From assembly GCA_903904005.1 (NCBI GenBank), contig CAIVAR010000116.1, positions 1-64,000 of the forward strand: a DNA stretch of 64,000 nucleotides. The letters are read 5' to 3'. The stretch is from an uncultured Anaeromyxobacter sp. Its GTDB lineage: Bacteria > Myxococcota > Myxococcia > Myxococcales > Anaeromyxobacteraceae. Positions within the stretch are counted from its first letter, which is position 1; each line of letters starts with the position of its first letter. Positions 8,166 through 16,038 of this stretch are shown piece by piece. The notes under the pieces are model-generated. The model was not told the DNA's origin and searched no databases. It was given only the letters and a program-made list of their open reading frames with translations. A program made the position numbers and the translations under genes.

Positions 8166-9509
8166 TCAGGCCCCGGCCTGTCGCCGCAGGGCGAGAAGTT
8201 CCTCGACCTCCGCGGCGAAGCCGTCGAGCACGCCGGCCGGGTCGGGGATCAGCCCCGCATCGCACTGGAGCCCCATCCAGACCTTGTCCGCGTAGCTCAG
8301 GAGCGAGACCCCGAGCGCCAGGCGCCCCGCGCTCGGGACCCAGAACATCGCCTCGCGCAGCGGCGCGCCGGCGATGGCGATCGGCTGCCGGGGACCGACC
8401 ACGTTGGTCACCACGGCCGAGCCCTTGGCGGCGAAGATCCGCAGGGCCAGGTCGAACAGCGGACGGGGAGCGACCCCCATCGCCCAGAGCACCTCGTAGA
8501 CCGCCAGTGCCTGCGACGAGCCCTTGAGGGCCCGCATCCGGCGGCGCACCTCGAAGAGGCGGTCGAGCGGGTCCTCGATGCCGACGGGGAGCGAGAGGAA
8601 GACCAGGCCGAAACGGTTTCCGAGCCGTCCCGCCGCCTCCGGGCGGCGCAGGTTGACGGGGACGACCCCTCGGACGTCGATGTCCCGCGGCGTCTCGCCC
8701 CGGCCCACCAGGAAGCTGCGCAGCGCCCCGGCCAGCGCGGCCATGAGCACGTCGTTCACCGTGGAACCGGTGGCCCGGCCGATGGCCTTGAAGTCGGCGA
8801 GGTCGAAGGGGCGCGACCACGCCGCGATCTTGGGCCGGCCGAGCGGCCCCTTGAGCGCCGTGGCCGGGTCGTCCGGGAGGGCGAGCAGCCCGAGGAGCGC
8901 GCCGGCGCTCCCCGAGGCGAGCCGCGCCAGATCCCCGATCCGGCCGGGGTTGCCGAGCATGGCGCGCGCCCCCTTGAGCACCTGTTCACCCAGGGTGATC
9001 CCCCAGGCGACACGGGAGCGGGAGCCGGAGCGGCGCCGCTCCGGCGCGGGGCTCCCATCGGCCATGGAGAGCAGCACGTGGACGAGCGCCAGCCCGTCAC
9101 CGATGCAGTGGTGGATCCGGGCCACGATGGCGGTGCCCCCGTGGAAGCGCTCGACCACGTGGATGGTCCAGAGCGGCCGGTCGGCCGGGAGCGGCTCGGA
9201 GAGGAGCCGGCTCACGAAGGCCTGCAGCGCCGGCTCCCCGGCACCCGGGCCGAGCGCGACGGGCAGCAGGTGCCGGTCCAGGTCGAAGTCGGGGTCGGTC
9301 TCCCAGGAGGGAGGGCCGACGCCCGCGAACGGGGGAACGACCCGGCTCGTGAACCGGCGGAAGTGCAGCAGCCGCTCCTCCACGAGCTCGCGGATCCGGG
9401 CCAGCGGGACCGGGGAATCGAGCACGAGGACGCCGGTGACCACCATGAGGTTCGTGGGGTCGTCCATGCGCAGCCAGGACGCGTCGACGTTTCTGAAGGG
9501 AACGCGCAT
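8166..9509 (-). CDS. WS/DGAT-family acyltransferase
   Basis: Wax ester synthase/acyl-CoA:diacylglycerol acyltransferase family member, joining fatty acyl-CoA to a long-chain alcohol or diacylglycerol to make storage lipid. The product is 447 residues, normal for the family. The catalytic HHxxxDG motif is intact as HHCIGDG (H133, H134, D138). The start MRVPFRNVDASWLRMDD matches the family N-terminus, and the C-terminal domain shows GVVPVNLR, VTNVVGP and GVSLLSYADKVWMGL. It is the last gene of a leftward trio with an SCP2-like protein (5-bp gap) and a membrane protein. Which lipid it makes cannot be told from sequence. Confidence 0.88.
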   Translation of the reverse strand: MRVPFRNVDASWLRMDDPTNLMVVTGVLVLDSPVPLARIRELVEERLLHFRRFTSRVVPPFAGVGPPSWETDPDFDLDRHLLPVALGPGAGEPALQAFVSRLLSEPLPADRPLWTIHVVERFHGGTAIVARIHHCIGDGLALVHVLLSMADGSPAPERRRSGSRSRVAWGITLGEQVLKGARAMLGNPGRIGDLARLASGSAGALLGLLALPDDPATALKGPLGRPKIAAWSRPFDLADFKAIGRATGSTVNDVLMAALAGALRSFLVGRGETPRDIDVRGVVPVNLRRPEAAGRLGNRFGLVFLSLPVGIEDPLDRLFEVRRRMRALKGSSQALAVYEVLWAMGVAPRPLFDLALRIFAAKGSAVVTNVVGPRQPIAIAGAPLREAMFWVPSAGRLALGVSLLSYADKVWMGLQCDAGLIPDPAGVLDGFAAEVEELLALRRQAGA

Positions 9510-9514
9510 CGCGG

Positions 9515-9946
9515 TCAGGCCAGGAGGTGGTCGAGCCCGCTCTTCTTCAGCCAGGCCCGGTAGACCGGGTGGATGGGGTTGGTCACCGGCGCGAGTTGCA
9601 GGAGCGTGAGCGGTGGCCCGGACAGCTTCACCCGTCCGAGCGCCAGGGCGAGCGGGACGCTCTCCTTGCCCTGGAAGAACCGGTTGGCCACGTCGCTCGA
9701 CATCCGCATGGTCACCACCGGCTCCCAGTCCGCCTTGCCCCAGACCCAGCGCAGGTACCTCCCCTTCGCTGCCTCCGCGTCGCTGGCTCCGTCGACGTTG
9801 AACTCGAGACCCAGGTCGGTGATGACGAAGCGGTGCGGCGCATGCGCGTCGCGCAGCTTCCGCCCCACCGCGGGCGTCTGGTTCACGAGCGTGAAGATCT
9901 GCTCGAAGACCCTGCGGAACTCGGCCTCGTCACGGAAACCCTTCAT
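9515..9946 (-). CDS. SCP2-like lipid-binding protein
   Basis: A 143-residue soluble protein with the look of an SCP2/sterol-carrier-type fold. It has an amphipathic N-terminal helix, then alternating strands (RFVITDLGLEFNV), a WEPVVTMRMSSDVANRFFQGK segment typical of SCP2-like proteins, and GRVKLSGPP. Family members bind acyl-CoA or other lipids without catalysis. The start ATG has AGGGAGC upstream and overlaps the stop of the preceding membrane-protein gene by 4 bp, so translation is probably coupled. The WS/DGAT gene follows after 5 bp, which suggests a role in delivering lipid substrate. The fold is assigned from pattern only. Confidence 0.65.
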   Translation of the reverse strand: MKGFRDEAEFRRVFEQIFTLVNQTPAVGRKLRDAHAPHRFVITDLGLEFNVDGASDAEAAKGRYLRWVWGKADWEPVVTMRMSSDVANRFFQGKESVPLALALGRVKLSGPPLTLLQLAPVTNPIHPVYRAWLKKSGLDHLLA

Positions 9947-10956
9947 GGCGTGCTCCCTGTCGGACTCGGTTGTGCCGGGCGCGGGAGCCCGGAGACCGCC
10001 TGCTCCACCACCTCGCAGGCGGCACGGTCGTCGGAGGGCTCCCGCCCCCCCTTCTCGCAGAGCGCGGCGTAGGCCCGGAGGATGGCCGGGCACTCGCTCG
10101 CACCGGAGTAGGCCATCTCCTCCTCGCACTTCTGTCGCAGGATGGCGGCCATGAGCAGGTTGGCCTCGGCCTCGGTGGGGGAGTTGAGGCCGAGCAGTTC
10201 CGGATTCTTGAGCATGGTGTCGCGGATGGGCTGGCGCACGGCGCGGAAGTCCTTGAGGGTCCCGCAGACCAGCGCGGCGCGCCCGACCAGGCGCCGGACG
10301 TAGACGTCGACGACCTCGCGGGTCTCCCCCTCGTCCCTGGTGCGGGCGTGGTAGCGCGCCACCCGGTCCACGCTGCGCGCGGCCCGCTGGAGCGCCCGGC
10401 AGTCGTCGGTGCCGGCCAGCGACGTCAGGATGGCCCGCACCGAGGCCCGCCGGGGGTCGTCGAGCCTGTCGCCCGGGGCGCCCCGGAGCTCCTGGGAGAG
10501 CGACTCCTCGAGCATGATCATGGCCTTCTCGTCGTAGATCGGGTCGCGGACGAACTCCTGGAGGAGCGCGTAGCCGACGAGCCGCTTGTCGGAGTTCCCG
10601 GTGTCGGTGGCCAGCATGCTGGTCTCGAAGAAGGCGCGGTACTTGTCGGCCTGGCTGGCGCGCGCAAACTCCTTGTTCCACTTCTCCATCTCCGTCCGGT
10701 CCCTGTGCTCCTGCTGCTGCTTGTTGGACCAGGACTGGTAGCCGTTCACGAGGAGTCCTGCGAGCGCCACGTAGCCCACCAGCACCTGGCCGGCGATGGA
10801 AAGGCGCGACCGGCGCGTGGTTCGCTCCGAGCGGAGCCGGTGGAGTTCCTCGGCGGCCTTCATCCGCTGGAGCTCGTCCAGGGTGGCGCTGCGCGCCAGT
10901 TCGACCGGGTCGCCGGCCGGATCGGGAGGCGTGGACGGAGGATGCGGATCGGCCAT
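9943..10956 (-). CDS. Unknown single-pass membrane protein
   Basis: A 337-residue protein that I do not recognise. A short Pro/Asp-rich N-terminus leads into a charged helix (DELQRMKAAEELHRLRSERTTRRS). A single membrane segment follows (LSIAGQVLVGYVALAGLLVNGY, about residues 50-72), and then a long helical, charged region with four scattered cysteines and a low-complexity proline tail. The layout (positive residues before the segment) suggests the C-terminal part is outside the cytoplasm, but this is not certain. It heads the leftward trio with the SCP2-like and WS/DGAT genes and overlaps the former by 4 bp. A TAGGCT lies 7 bp before the ATG and could be a -10 element. Confidence 0.8.
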   Translation of the reverse strand: MADPHPPSTPPDPAGDPVELARSATLDELQRMKAAEELHRLRSERTTRRSRLSIAGQVLVGYVALAGLLVNGYQSWSNKQQQEHRDRTEMEKWNKEFARASQADKYRAFFETSMLATDTGNSDKRLVGYALLQEFVRDPIYDEKAMIMLEESLSQELRGAPGDRLDDPRRASVRAILTSLAGTDDCRALQRAARSVDRVARYHARTRDEGETREVVDVYVRRLVGRAALVCGTLKDFRAVRQPIRDTMLKNPELLGLNSPTEAEANLLMAAILRQKCEEEMAYSGASECPAILRAYAALCEKGGREPSDDRAACEVVEQAVSGLPRPAQPSPTGSTP

Positions 10957-11014
10957 GGATCCGAGCCTACCTCGCCGTTGCCCGAATGGCGCGAGCCATG
11001 GGGGGACGGTGCCC

Positions 11015-11575
11015 CTACGGAGACGGATCCCGCACCCGCCGCGCCAGCCCGGAGACGTAGGGCGCGAAGGGCTTGCCGGGCTGGGCGATCGAGAAGGAGA
11101 TCTCGACCTGGTCCGCGCCCCGGCGGGCGTACGCCAGCCGGAAGCGGGGACCCGGCGCGCCCGACTCGCTCTCGAAGATCACGATCCCCGCCTCGCTGCG
11201 AACGGCGTACCGGATGGCGTGCCCCTCGTTGTCCCAGGTCCAGGCCTGGAGACCCTTCCCCTTCGGCGCGATCACCGTCAGGTCCTCGTGGACCGTTCCC
11301 CGGGCCTCCCCGGTTCGCGGCGCGATCTCGGACCGGCTGCGGCGGACGGCCACCTTTCCGTCGAGCTCGATGGCGAAGGTGAAGCCTCCCCCGACGACGT
11401 CGCCCGGCTTCCCCCCGCCGCCCTCGGACTTCCAGGTCCCGACCAGGAAGCGCAGCGGGACCCAGGGATCGGGCTGCGGGGCGGCGGCCACCGGGGGCGG
11501 CGCGGTCGCGGTCGCCGGCGAGGGGGACGGCGCGGCGGCGAGCCAGAGGGCGACGGCCAGGGCGTGGATCGGCAT
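11015..11575 (-). CDS. Exported beta-barrel-like protein, function unknown
   Basis: A 186-residue protein with a signal peptide (MPIHALAVALWLAAAP, then a Pro/Ala-rich linker to about residue 36). The mature part begins WVPLRFLVGTWKSEG. Together with many short strands this resembles small lipocalin/FABP-like barrels of the DUF1579 or DUF1794 type, in which a GTW motif near the N-terminus is typical. Later strands include LQAWTWDNEG and RFRLAYARRG. The ligand is unknown. It lies 39 bp downstream of the calpain-like gene on the same strand and may share its transcript. Confidence 0.7.
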   Translation of the reverse strand: MPIHALAVALWLAAAPSPSPATATAPPPVAAAPQPDPWVPLRFLVGTWKSEGGGGKPGDVVGGGFTFAIELDGKVAVRRSRSEIAPRTGEARGTVHEDLTVIAPKGKGLQAWTWDNEGHAIRYAVRSEAGIVIFESESGAPGPRFRLAYARRGADQVEISFSIAQPGKPFAPYVSGLARRVRDPSP

Positions 11576-11614
11576 CTCGTCCTCCTGCGGACCGGGGGGC
11601 CCGCCGGGGTGGGT

Positions 11615-12709
11615 TCACCCCTCCTCGATGGCGAGGAAGGTGAAGAATGTCACGAACTGGTCGAACGGGATCCGGAAGACCCCGTGGACCCGCTCGTACC
11701 CGTTCTCGGGGCCGGAGGGGCCCTGCGGATGGAAGTCGGTCCCCCAGGGGTTCCACAGGACCACCACGTCCGCGCCCGGGTCGAAGTCGAGCACCGCGTA
11801 GACGTGGTCCCACGGGATCGAGCGGGCCGCGGGCTTGTGGAGGATGAGCACCTCGGCCATGAGCCTGCGATCGTGCATCCGGACGAGCGCCTGGCGGACC
11901 TTCCCCCGGTGGGCGCGCGAGCCCAGGTGGTGGGTGGTTGCGGGACGGCCGGTGAAGCGTTCCACCACCGGCTTCGGACCGCTCGGCACGTCGATGGCGA
12001 CGGTGGGATCGGCGATCCCCGCCGACCGCCCTCCCCGGCGCGCCATGATCACCCCGGTGGCCTTCTCGAGCACCGGCATCCAGAGGCCGTCCTGGAGCGT
12101 CGATGCCGAGTCGTTCACGGCGAGTTCGGCATCGGTGGGCGGCGAGACGATCGCGCCGTCGCCGTCCGGGAAGGTCACCTGGAAGCGACCGTCCGGAAGC
12201 TTCGCGATGGCCTTCACGATGACCTCCGGGCGGTACCGGGCGATCCAGCCGGCGCCCGAGAAGAAGTAGCAGTCGCCGGCGGGCCCCTGCTGCAGCCGGG
12301 AGAAGCTGGGGGCGCCCGGGGCGAAGAGCTCCCGCCGTACGCCCCGCAGCGTAGCCACGCCGGTCCGGTAGCGCTTCAGGGTCTTCGGGTCGTCGAGCGC
12401 CACGGCGGCGTCGCGAGAGATCGGGCCGCCCTTCACCGTGTACCGCTCGAGGGCGGCGAGGGCCGCGGCGTCCTCGCCCCGGAACTCGGGACGGGCGATG
12501 AGCGCGACGAGGTCGGCCTTGGCGAGCTCGCCCTTCCCTCCGGACCAGGCGCCCCAGTTGCGCGCCACCACCGCGCCGAAGGGCGTGGCGTCGGCGGCCT
12601 CGGCCTCCGTCGTGTCGACCCGCTCCTCCGGGGGGTCGGGACGGGCGGCGGTCGGGGCCAACGCAGCGGCGAGCGCCGAGGCGAGGAACAGGGCGAAGGT
12701 GGAGCGCAT
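11615..12709 (-). CDS. Secreted calpain-like (family C2) cysteine protease
   Basis: A predicted exported cysteine endopeptidase of 364 residues. A signal peptide covers about residues 1-22 (MRSTFALFLASALAAALAPTAA). The calpain catalytic signature is seen as LQQGPAGDCYFFSGAGW with nucleophile C147. The His/Asn half appears as IPWDHVYAVLDFD (H302) and VVVLWNPWGTDF (N320). Order and spacing match calpain PC1 and PC2 subdomains. No EF hands or C2 domain are present, so classical calpain calcium regulation is not evident. ATG at 12709 is the only start that gives a signal peptide, but its ribosome site is weak. It is divergent from a Cys-rich protein and a zinc-protease-like lipoprotein. The target is unknown. 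Confidence 0.78.
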   Translation of the reverse strand: MRSTFALFLASALAAALAPTAARPDPPEERVDTTEAEAADATPFGAVVARNWGAWSGGKGELAKADLVALIARPEFRGEDAAALAALERYTVKGGPISRDAAVALDDPKTLKRYRTGVATLRGVRRELFAPGAPSFSRLQQGPAGDCYFFSGAGWIARYRPEVIVKAIAKLPDGRFQVTFPDGDGAIVSPPTDAELAVNDSASTLQDGLWMPVLEKATGVIMARRGGRSAGIADPTVAIDVPSGPKPVVERFTGRPATTHHLGSRAHRGKVRQALVRMHDRRLMAEVLILHKPAARSIPWDHVYAVLDFDPGADVVVLWNPWGTDFHPQGPSGPENGYERVHGVFRIPFDQFVTFFTFLAIEEG

Positions 12710-12832
12710 GCGGCAGCATGCCCACGCGGGAAGGGCGTCCGCACCCGCCCTTCGGGGGCCAGGGACCCCCCAAGCGGGCGGAACCCTTGAGAACCCTTGG
12801 CGGCCCGCCGCCTGCACGGCACTGTGGAACCC

Positions 12833-13333
12833 ATGCGGACTCAACCTAGGTCGATGCTCGCCGCCCTGCTCCTCGCCGCCCTGGCGATACCCGTCGCCGC
12901 CTCCGCCGAGGACGCCTGCCTCGCCGACGCAAAGCGGCTCTGCTCCGGGTCGCCCGGCGGCCCGGGCGGGGTGTACTACTGCCTCCGGTCGAACTGGAAC
13001 CAGCTCTCGGACGGCTGCCAGCAACTCCTCGACTGGTCCCAGAAGCGGGCCAACGAGGTGGCGCTCGACTGCCAGGCCGACGCCTTCGCCTGGTGCCAGG
13101 CGGTACCGCCCGGGAAGGGGCGCCTCTACGCCTGCCTCGCCGGACACCGCGACCAGATCTCCTCGGAGTGCAAGAAGGCGCTCGCCGCCGTGGCCTGGTT
13201 CAACTCGGCCTGCGGCGCCGACCGGGACCGGCTCTGCGCCGGTGTCCCCGTCGCCGACGGCGGGGTCATCGCCTGCCTGGTCACCGCACGGGAAAGGCTT
13301 TCCGCGTCCTGCCAGGCCGTCTTCTGGCCGTGA
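12833..13333 (+). CDS. Secreted Cys-rich repeat protein (three repeats)
   Basis: A 166-residue exported protein. After a signal peptide ending near AASAEDAC it consists of three tandem units of about 40 residues, each with four cysteines in the pattern C-x7-C-x12-C-x10-C (units starting CLADAKRLC, CQADAFAWC and CGADRDRLC). This matches the cysteine-rich repeat family known from the eukaryotic Golgi protein GLG1 and from scattered bacteria. Twelve cysteines imply disulfide bonding outside the cytoplasm. ATG at 12833 is chosen for the signal peptide; an in-frame ATG 36 bp upstream is less likely. The stop overlaps the start of the next gene (GTGA), so the two are probably made together. Confidence 0.75.
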   Translation: MRTQPRSMLAALLLAALAIPVAASAEDACLADAKRLCSGSPGGPGGVYYCLRSNWNQLSDGCQQLLDWSQKRANEVALDCQADAFAWCQAVPPGKGRLYACLAGHRDQISSECKKALAAVAWFNSACGADRDRLCAGVPVADGGVIACLVTARERLSASCQAVFWP

Positions 13334-14067
13334 TCGGGCGACGACCCGCCTTCCCCGCAGTTCTCCTCCTGGCCGCGGCGTGTGCGCACACGCCGCCCGT
13401 CTCCACGCCGGCCGGATTCGAGATCCTGCAATCCGGCGGAGACGACGAGGCCGCCCGGCAGGTGGCCCGGGTGCTCCCCGGCGCCCTGGAGCGGGTCGGA
13501 CGATGGGGGACCGTGGCTCCGCCGATGGTCGTCCGCATCCAGCCCTCGGGCGAGGCCCTCGCGGCCGCCGTCGGACGCCCCGGCGAGACCGGCCTCCTCG
13601 GGTGGGCCCGGCGCGGTTCCGTCGACATCCAGTCCCCCCGCGCCTGGAGCCGCGGACGGCCGACCGACGAGGAGTTCGGCGCGCTCCTCGCCCACGAGCT
13701 CACCCACTGCCTGCTCTTCCAGCGCATCGGCCGCGCCTGGGCGCAGCGCGACGTGCCGGGCTGGTTCGAGGAGGGGATGGCCTGCTTCACCGCCGGCGAA
13801 CGCCACCCCAGCGCCGACGCGTCGGCGCTCCTCCCCGGCCCGGGGACCCATCCCTTCGACACCGAACTCGCCTACGGGACCGCCGACAGGGCCTTCCGCT
13901 ACCTGCTCGCCCGGCACGGCGACGCGGCCATCCGGTCCCTGCTCGACGGGCTGGCCGCCGGCCGGGGCTTCCCGGCCGCCTTCCTGGAGGTCACGGGCAC
14001 ACGGGTGGAGGACTTCGAGGAATCGCTCCGCGCCCACCTGGGGACGGAGACCGCGGGCACCTTCTAG
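13330..14067 (+). CDS. Zinc-metallopeptidase-like lipoprotein
   Basis: A 245-residue predicted lipoprotein (lipobox LAAAC, C18) with a gluzincin-type active site: HELTH at residues 122-126 supplies two zinc ligands and the general base, and WFEEGMA at 146-152 supplies the probable third ligand (E148). The spacing of about 20 residues between the motifs fits small peptidase-MA-like domains. GTG at 13330 overlaps the previous stop by 4 bp. It is co-transcribed with the Cys-rich repeat protein. It also overlaps the convergent metF stop by 4 bp. The substrate is unknown; peptidase activity is inferred from the motif. Confidence 0.75.
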   Translation: MIGRRPAFPAVLLLAAACAHTPPVSTPAGFEILQSGGDDEAARQVARVLPGALERVGRWGTVAPPMVVRIQPSGEALAAAVGRPGETGLLGWARRGSVDIQSPRAWSRGRPTDEEFGALLAHELTHCLLFQRIGRAWAQRDVPGWFEEGMACFTAGERHPSADASALLPGPGTHPFDTELAYGTADRAFRYLLARHGDAAIRSLLDGLAAGRGFPAAFLEVTGTRVEDFEESLRAHLGTETAGTF

Positions 14068-14972
14068 GCGCCGTCTCGCCAGGGGGTGCTGGCCCGGAGC
14101 GCCGCCAGGATGGCCCGGGAGCTGGGCGATCGGTTCAGCGTGTAGAAGTGGATGCCCGGGGCACCGCGCCGCAGCAGGTCGGCCGCCTGGAGGCTCGCGT
14201 AGGCCACCCCGAACTGGAGCGAGGCGTCGGGATCGGCGCGCCGCACCTCGAGCGCCGCCTGCAGCGGCGGCGGGATGGAGGCACCGCACATGGCGGTGAA
14301 TCGCTCGATCTGGTCGACGCTGGTGAGCGGCATCACCCCGGGCATCACCGGCTGGGAGATGCCGGCGGCGCGGGCCCGCTCCACGAATCTGAAGTAGTGG
14401 GCGTTCTCGAAGAAGAGCTGGGTGACGAGGAAGTCGACGCCGGCGTCCACCTTCACCTTGAGGTGGGCCAGGTCCCGGGCGAGGTCTCGCGTCTCGGGGT
14501 GCCCCTCGGGGTAGGCCGCTGCGCCCACGCAGAAGCGCCAGCGCGCGGGCTGGGAACGGACGAAGGCCACGAGGTCGCTGGCGTGGGCGAAGCCGTCCGG
14601 GTGCGGCGTGAACCCCTGCGCTCCCTTCGGCGGGTCGCCGCGGAGCAGGAGGACGTTCTGGATGCCGGCGGCGGCGACGTCGTCGAGGACCCGGGCCACC
14701 TCGTCGCGGGGGGAGCCGACGCAGGTGACGTGGGCCACCGGCTCCACCTCGACGTCCCGCTTGAGCCGCTTCACGAGGTCGACGGTCCGGGCCCGGTCGG
14801 AACCACCCGCGCCGTAGGTCACCGACACGAAGCCCGGCCCGAGTGGCCGGAGCGCCTCGACGGTCTGGAAGAGCTGCCGCTCTCCCTCGTCGGTGCGGGG
14901 AGGAAAGAACTCGAAGGAGAAGACCGGCTCGCCGCGCTCGCGTGCGAAACGGAGGATGTCCGTGACCTTCAC
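14064..14972 (-). CDS. metF: Methylenetetrahydrofolate reductase
   Basis: FAD enzyme that reduces 5,10-methylene-THF to 5-methyl-THF for methionine synthesis. The product is 302 residues, typical of bacterial MetF. Landmarks are FSFEFFPPRTDEGERQL at residues 17-33, SVTYGAGGS, VAHVTCVG, NVLLLRGDPP and FLVTQLFFEN. The GTG start at 14972 lies close behind a TATACT (14987-14982). The gene is divergent from greB and converges on the lipoprotein gene with a 4-bp overlap of stops. Functionally it connects with glyA and trmFO in this window, which make and use methylene-THF. Confidence 0.95.
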   Translation of the reverse strand: MKVTDILRFARERGEPVFSFEFFPPRTDEGERQLFQTVEALRPLGPGFVSVTYGAGGSDRARTVDLVKRLKRDVEVEPVAHVTCVGSPRDEVARVLDDVAAAGIQNVLLLRGDPPKGAQGFTPHPDGFAHASDLVAFVRSQPARWRFCVGAAAYPEGHPETRDLARDLAHLKVKVDAGVDFLVTQLFFENAHYFRFVERARAAGISQPVMPGVMPLTSVDQIERFTAMCGASIPPPLQAALEVRRADPDASLQFGVAYASLQAADLLRRGAPGIHFYTLNRSPSSRAILAALRASTPWRDGA

Positions 14973-14981
14973 AGGGGCGCG

Positions 14982-14989
14982 AGTATATT
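14982..14989. promoter_or_regulatory. AT core shared by the divergent metF and greB promoters
   Basis: AGTATATT in an otherwise GC-rich gap can be read as a -10 on both strands: TATACT leftward, 9 bp before the metF GTG, and TATATT rightward, 24 bp before the greB ATG. No convincing -35 is seen on either side. The two promoters, if real, cannot be occupied at the same time. Confidence 0.4.
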
Positions 14990-15013
14990 CCGGCGGAGAG
15001 GGCGCAAGCGAGA

Positions 15014-15514
15014 ATGAGCACCGAGAAGCCCGTCCGGGCCGCGCGATACATCACCCCGGAGGGCTTCCACCGCATCTCCGAGGAGCACCAGCGCATCTGG
15101 ACGGTGAGCCGGCCCCGGGTCGTGGCCGAGGTCGAGGCCGCCGCGGCACTGGGCGACCGCAGCGAGAACGCCGAGTACGTCTACGGGAAGAAGAAGCTGC
15201 GCGAGCTCGACCGCAGGCTGCGCGAGCTCTCGGAGCGGATGGACACGCTCACCGTGATCGACCCGAAGCCCCACCCCTCCGGCCGGGCCTACTTCGGCGC
15301 CTGGGTGAAGGTGGAGAACGAGGACGGGTCGGAGCGGCGATATCGCCTGGTCGGGCCCGACGAGTTCGACGTCGAGTCGGGGCTGATCAGCGTCGACGCC
15401 CCCCTGGGGCGCTCGCTCCTCGGCAAGAAGAAGGGGGACGTGGTGGTGGTGCGCCGTCCCGCCGGCACGGTCGAGGTCACCGTGCTCGGCGTCTCCTGGA
15501 AGGCGGCGCGGTGA
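15014..15514 (+). CDS. greB: Transcription elongation factor GreB
   Basis: Rescues backtracked RNA polymerase by stimulating transcript cleavage through the secondary channel. The product is 166 residues. The N-terminal coiled coil is seen with the acidic tip region (LGDRSENAEYVYGKKKLREL). The C-terminal FKBP-like domain includes YRLVGPDEFD and SLLGKKKGD. The YxYGKK stretch and the length favour GreB over GreA. It is divergent from metF. Its stop overlaps the GTG start of the next gene by 4 bp, which indicates translational coupling. Confidence 0.9.
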   Translation: MSTEKPVRAARYITPEGFHRISEEHQRIWTVSRPRVVAEVEAAAALGDRSENAEYVYGKKKLRELDRRLRELSERMDTLTVIDPKPHPSGRAYFGAWVKVENEDGSERRYRLVGPDEFDVESGLISVDAPLGRSLLGKKKGDVVVVRRPAGTVEVTVLGVSWKAAR

Positions 15515-16038
15515 GCGGGGCGCCGGAGATCGTCCGGGACCGGGCCGCCCAGCGCGCGCTGCTCGAGCGGTTCGCGCGGGAGCGGCCGGCGGCGATCCTC
15601 CTCGACCCCGCCGGACCGACGCTCCTCGACGTCTTCTCCGGGAAGACCCTCCCGATCGACTGGAGCCACCTGGAGGGGGTGGGCGAGGCGCGGAACCGCG
15701 ACACCGGCGCCCCCTACCTCGCCCTGCTCCGGGACGACGGCCGGCAGGTGATCCTGGCCGACGTCGGCATCGCCTTCGAGCCGGTGGTGGCCGGGACCGG
15801 ACCCCTGCCCGGGCTGCCGACGGTGGTCTGCTTCCGGGACTTCGCGGCCACGGCGGGGCGCATCGAGCACCTGCTCGTCGACCACCCCGGCGAACCGGTC
15901 ACCCGCGACCACCTCGACCTGTTCCTCTTCCTCGTGGCGCTCGTCGACGGCGCCCGGGCGGTGGGCTTCGACGTGTCGGTCGAGGAGCGGCGGCTCGAGC
16001 GGATCCTGGGCGAGATCGAGGCGAGATCGAGCGACTAG
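15511..16038 (+). CDS. Conserved-looking hypothetical protein coupled to greB
   Basis: A 175-residue soluble protein with no recognised domain. It starts at GTG 15511 inside the greB stop (GTGA). The middle shows alternating strands (AAILLDPAGPTLLDVF, YLALLRDDGRQVILADVG) around a PLPGLPTVVCF turn. The C-terminus is helical (DLFLFLVALVDGARAVGFDV) with an acidic tail. There is no signal peptide or membrane segment. The stop TAG lies inside the CTAG that forms the left end of the palindromic element at 16035-16151. Confidence 0.75.
   Translation: MSGAPEIVRDRAAQRALLERFARERPAAILLDPAGPTLLDVFSGKTLPIDWSHLEGVGEARNRDTGAPYLALLRDDGRQVILADVGIAFEPVVAGTGPLPGLPTVVCFRDFAATAGRIEHLLVDHPGEPVTRDHLDLFLFLVALVDGARAVGFDVSVEERRLERILGEIEARSSD

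Noticed and set aside
12781-12800. Direct repeat GAACCCTTGA/GAACCCTTGG between the divergent exported-protein genes
   Set aside because: Only two copies of 10 bp, with no clear -10 at a fitting distance; too little to call an operator.
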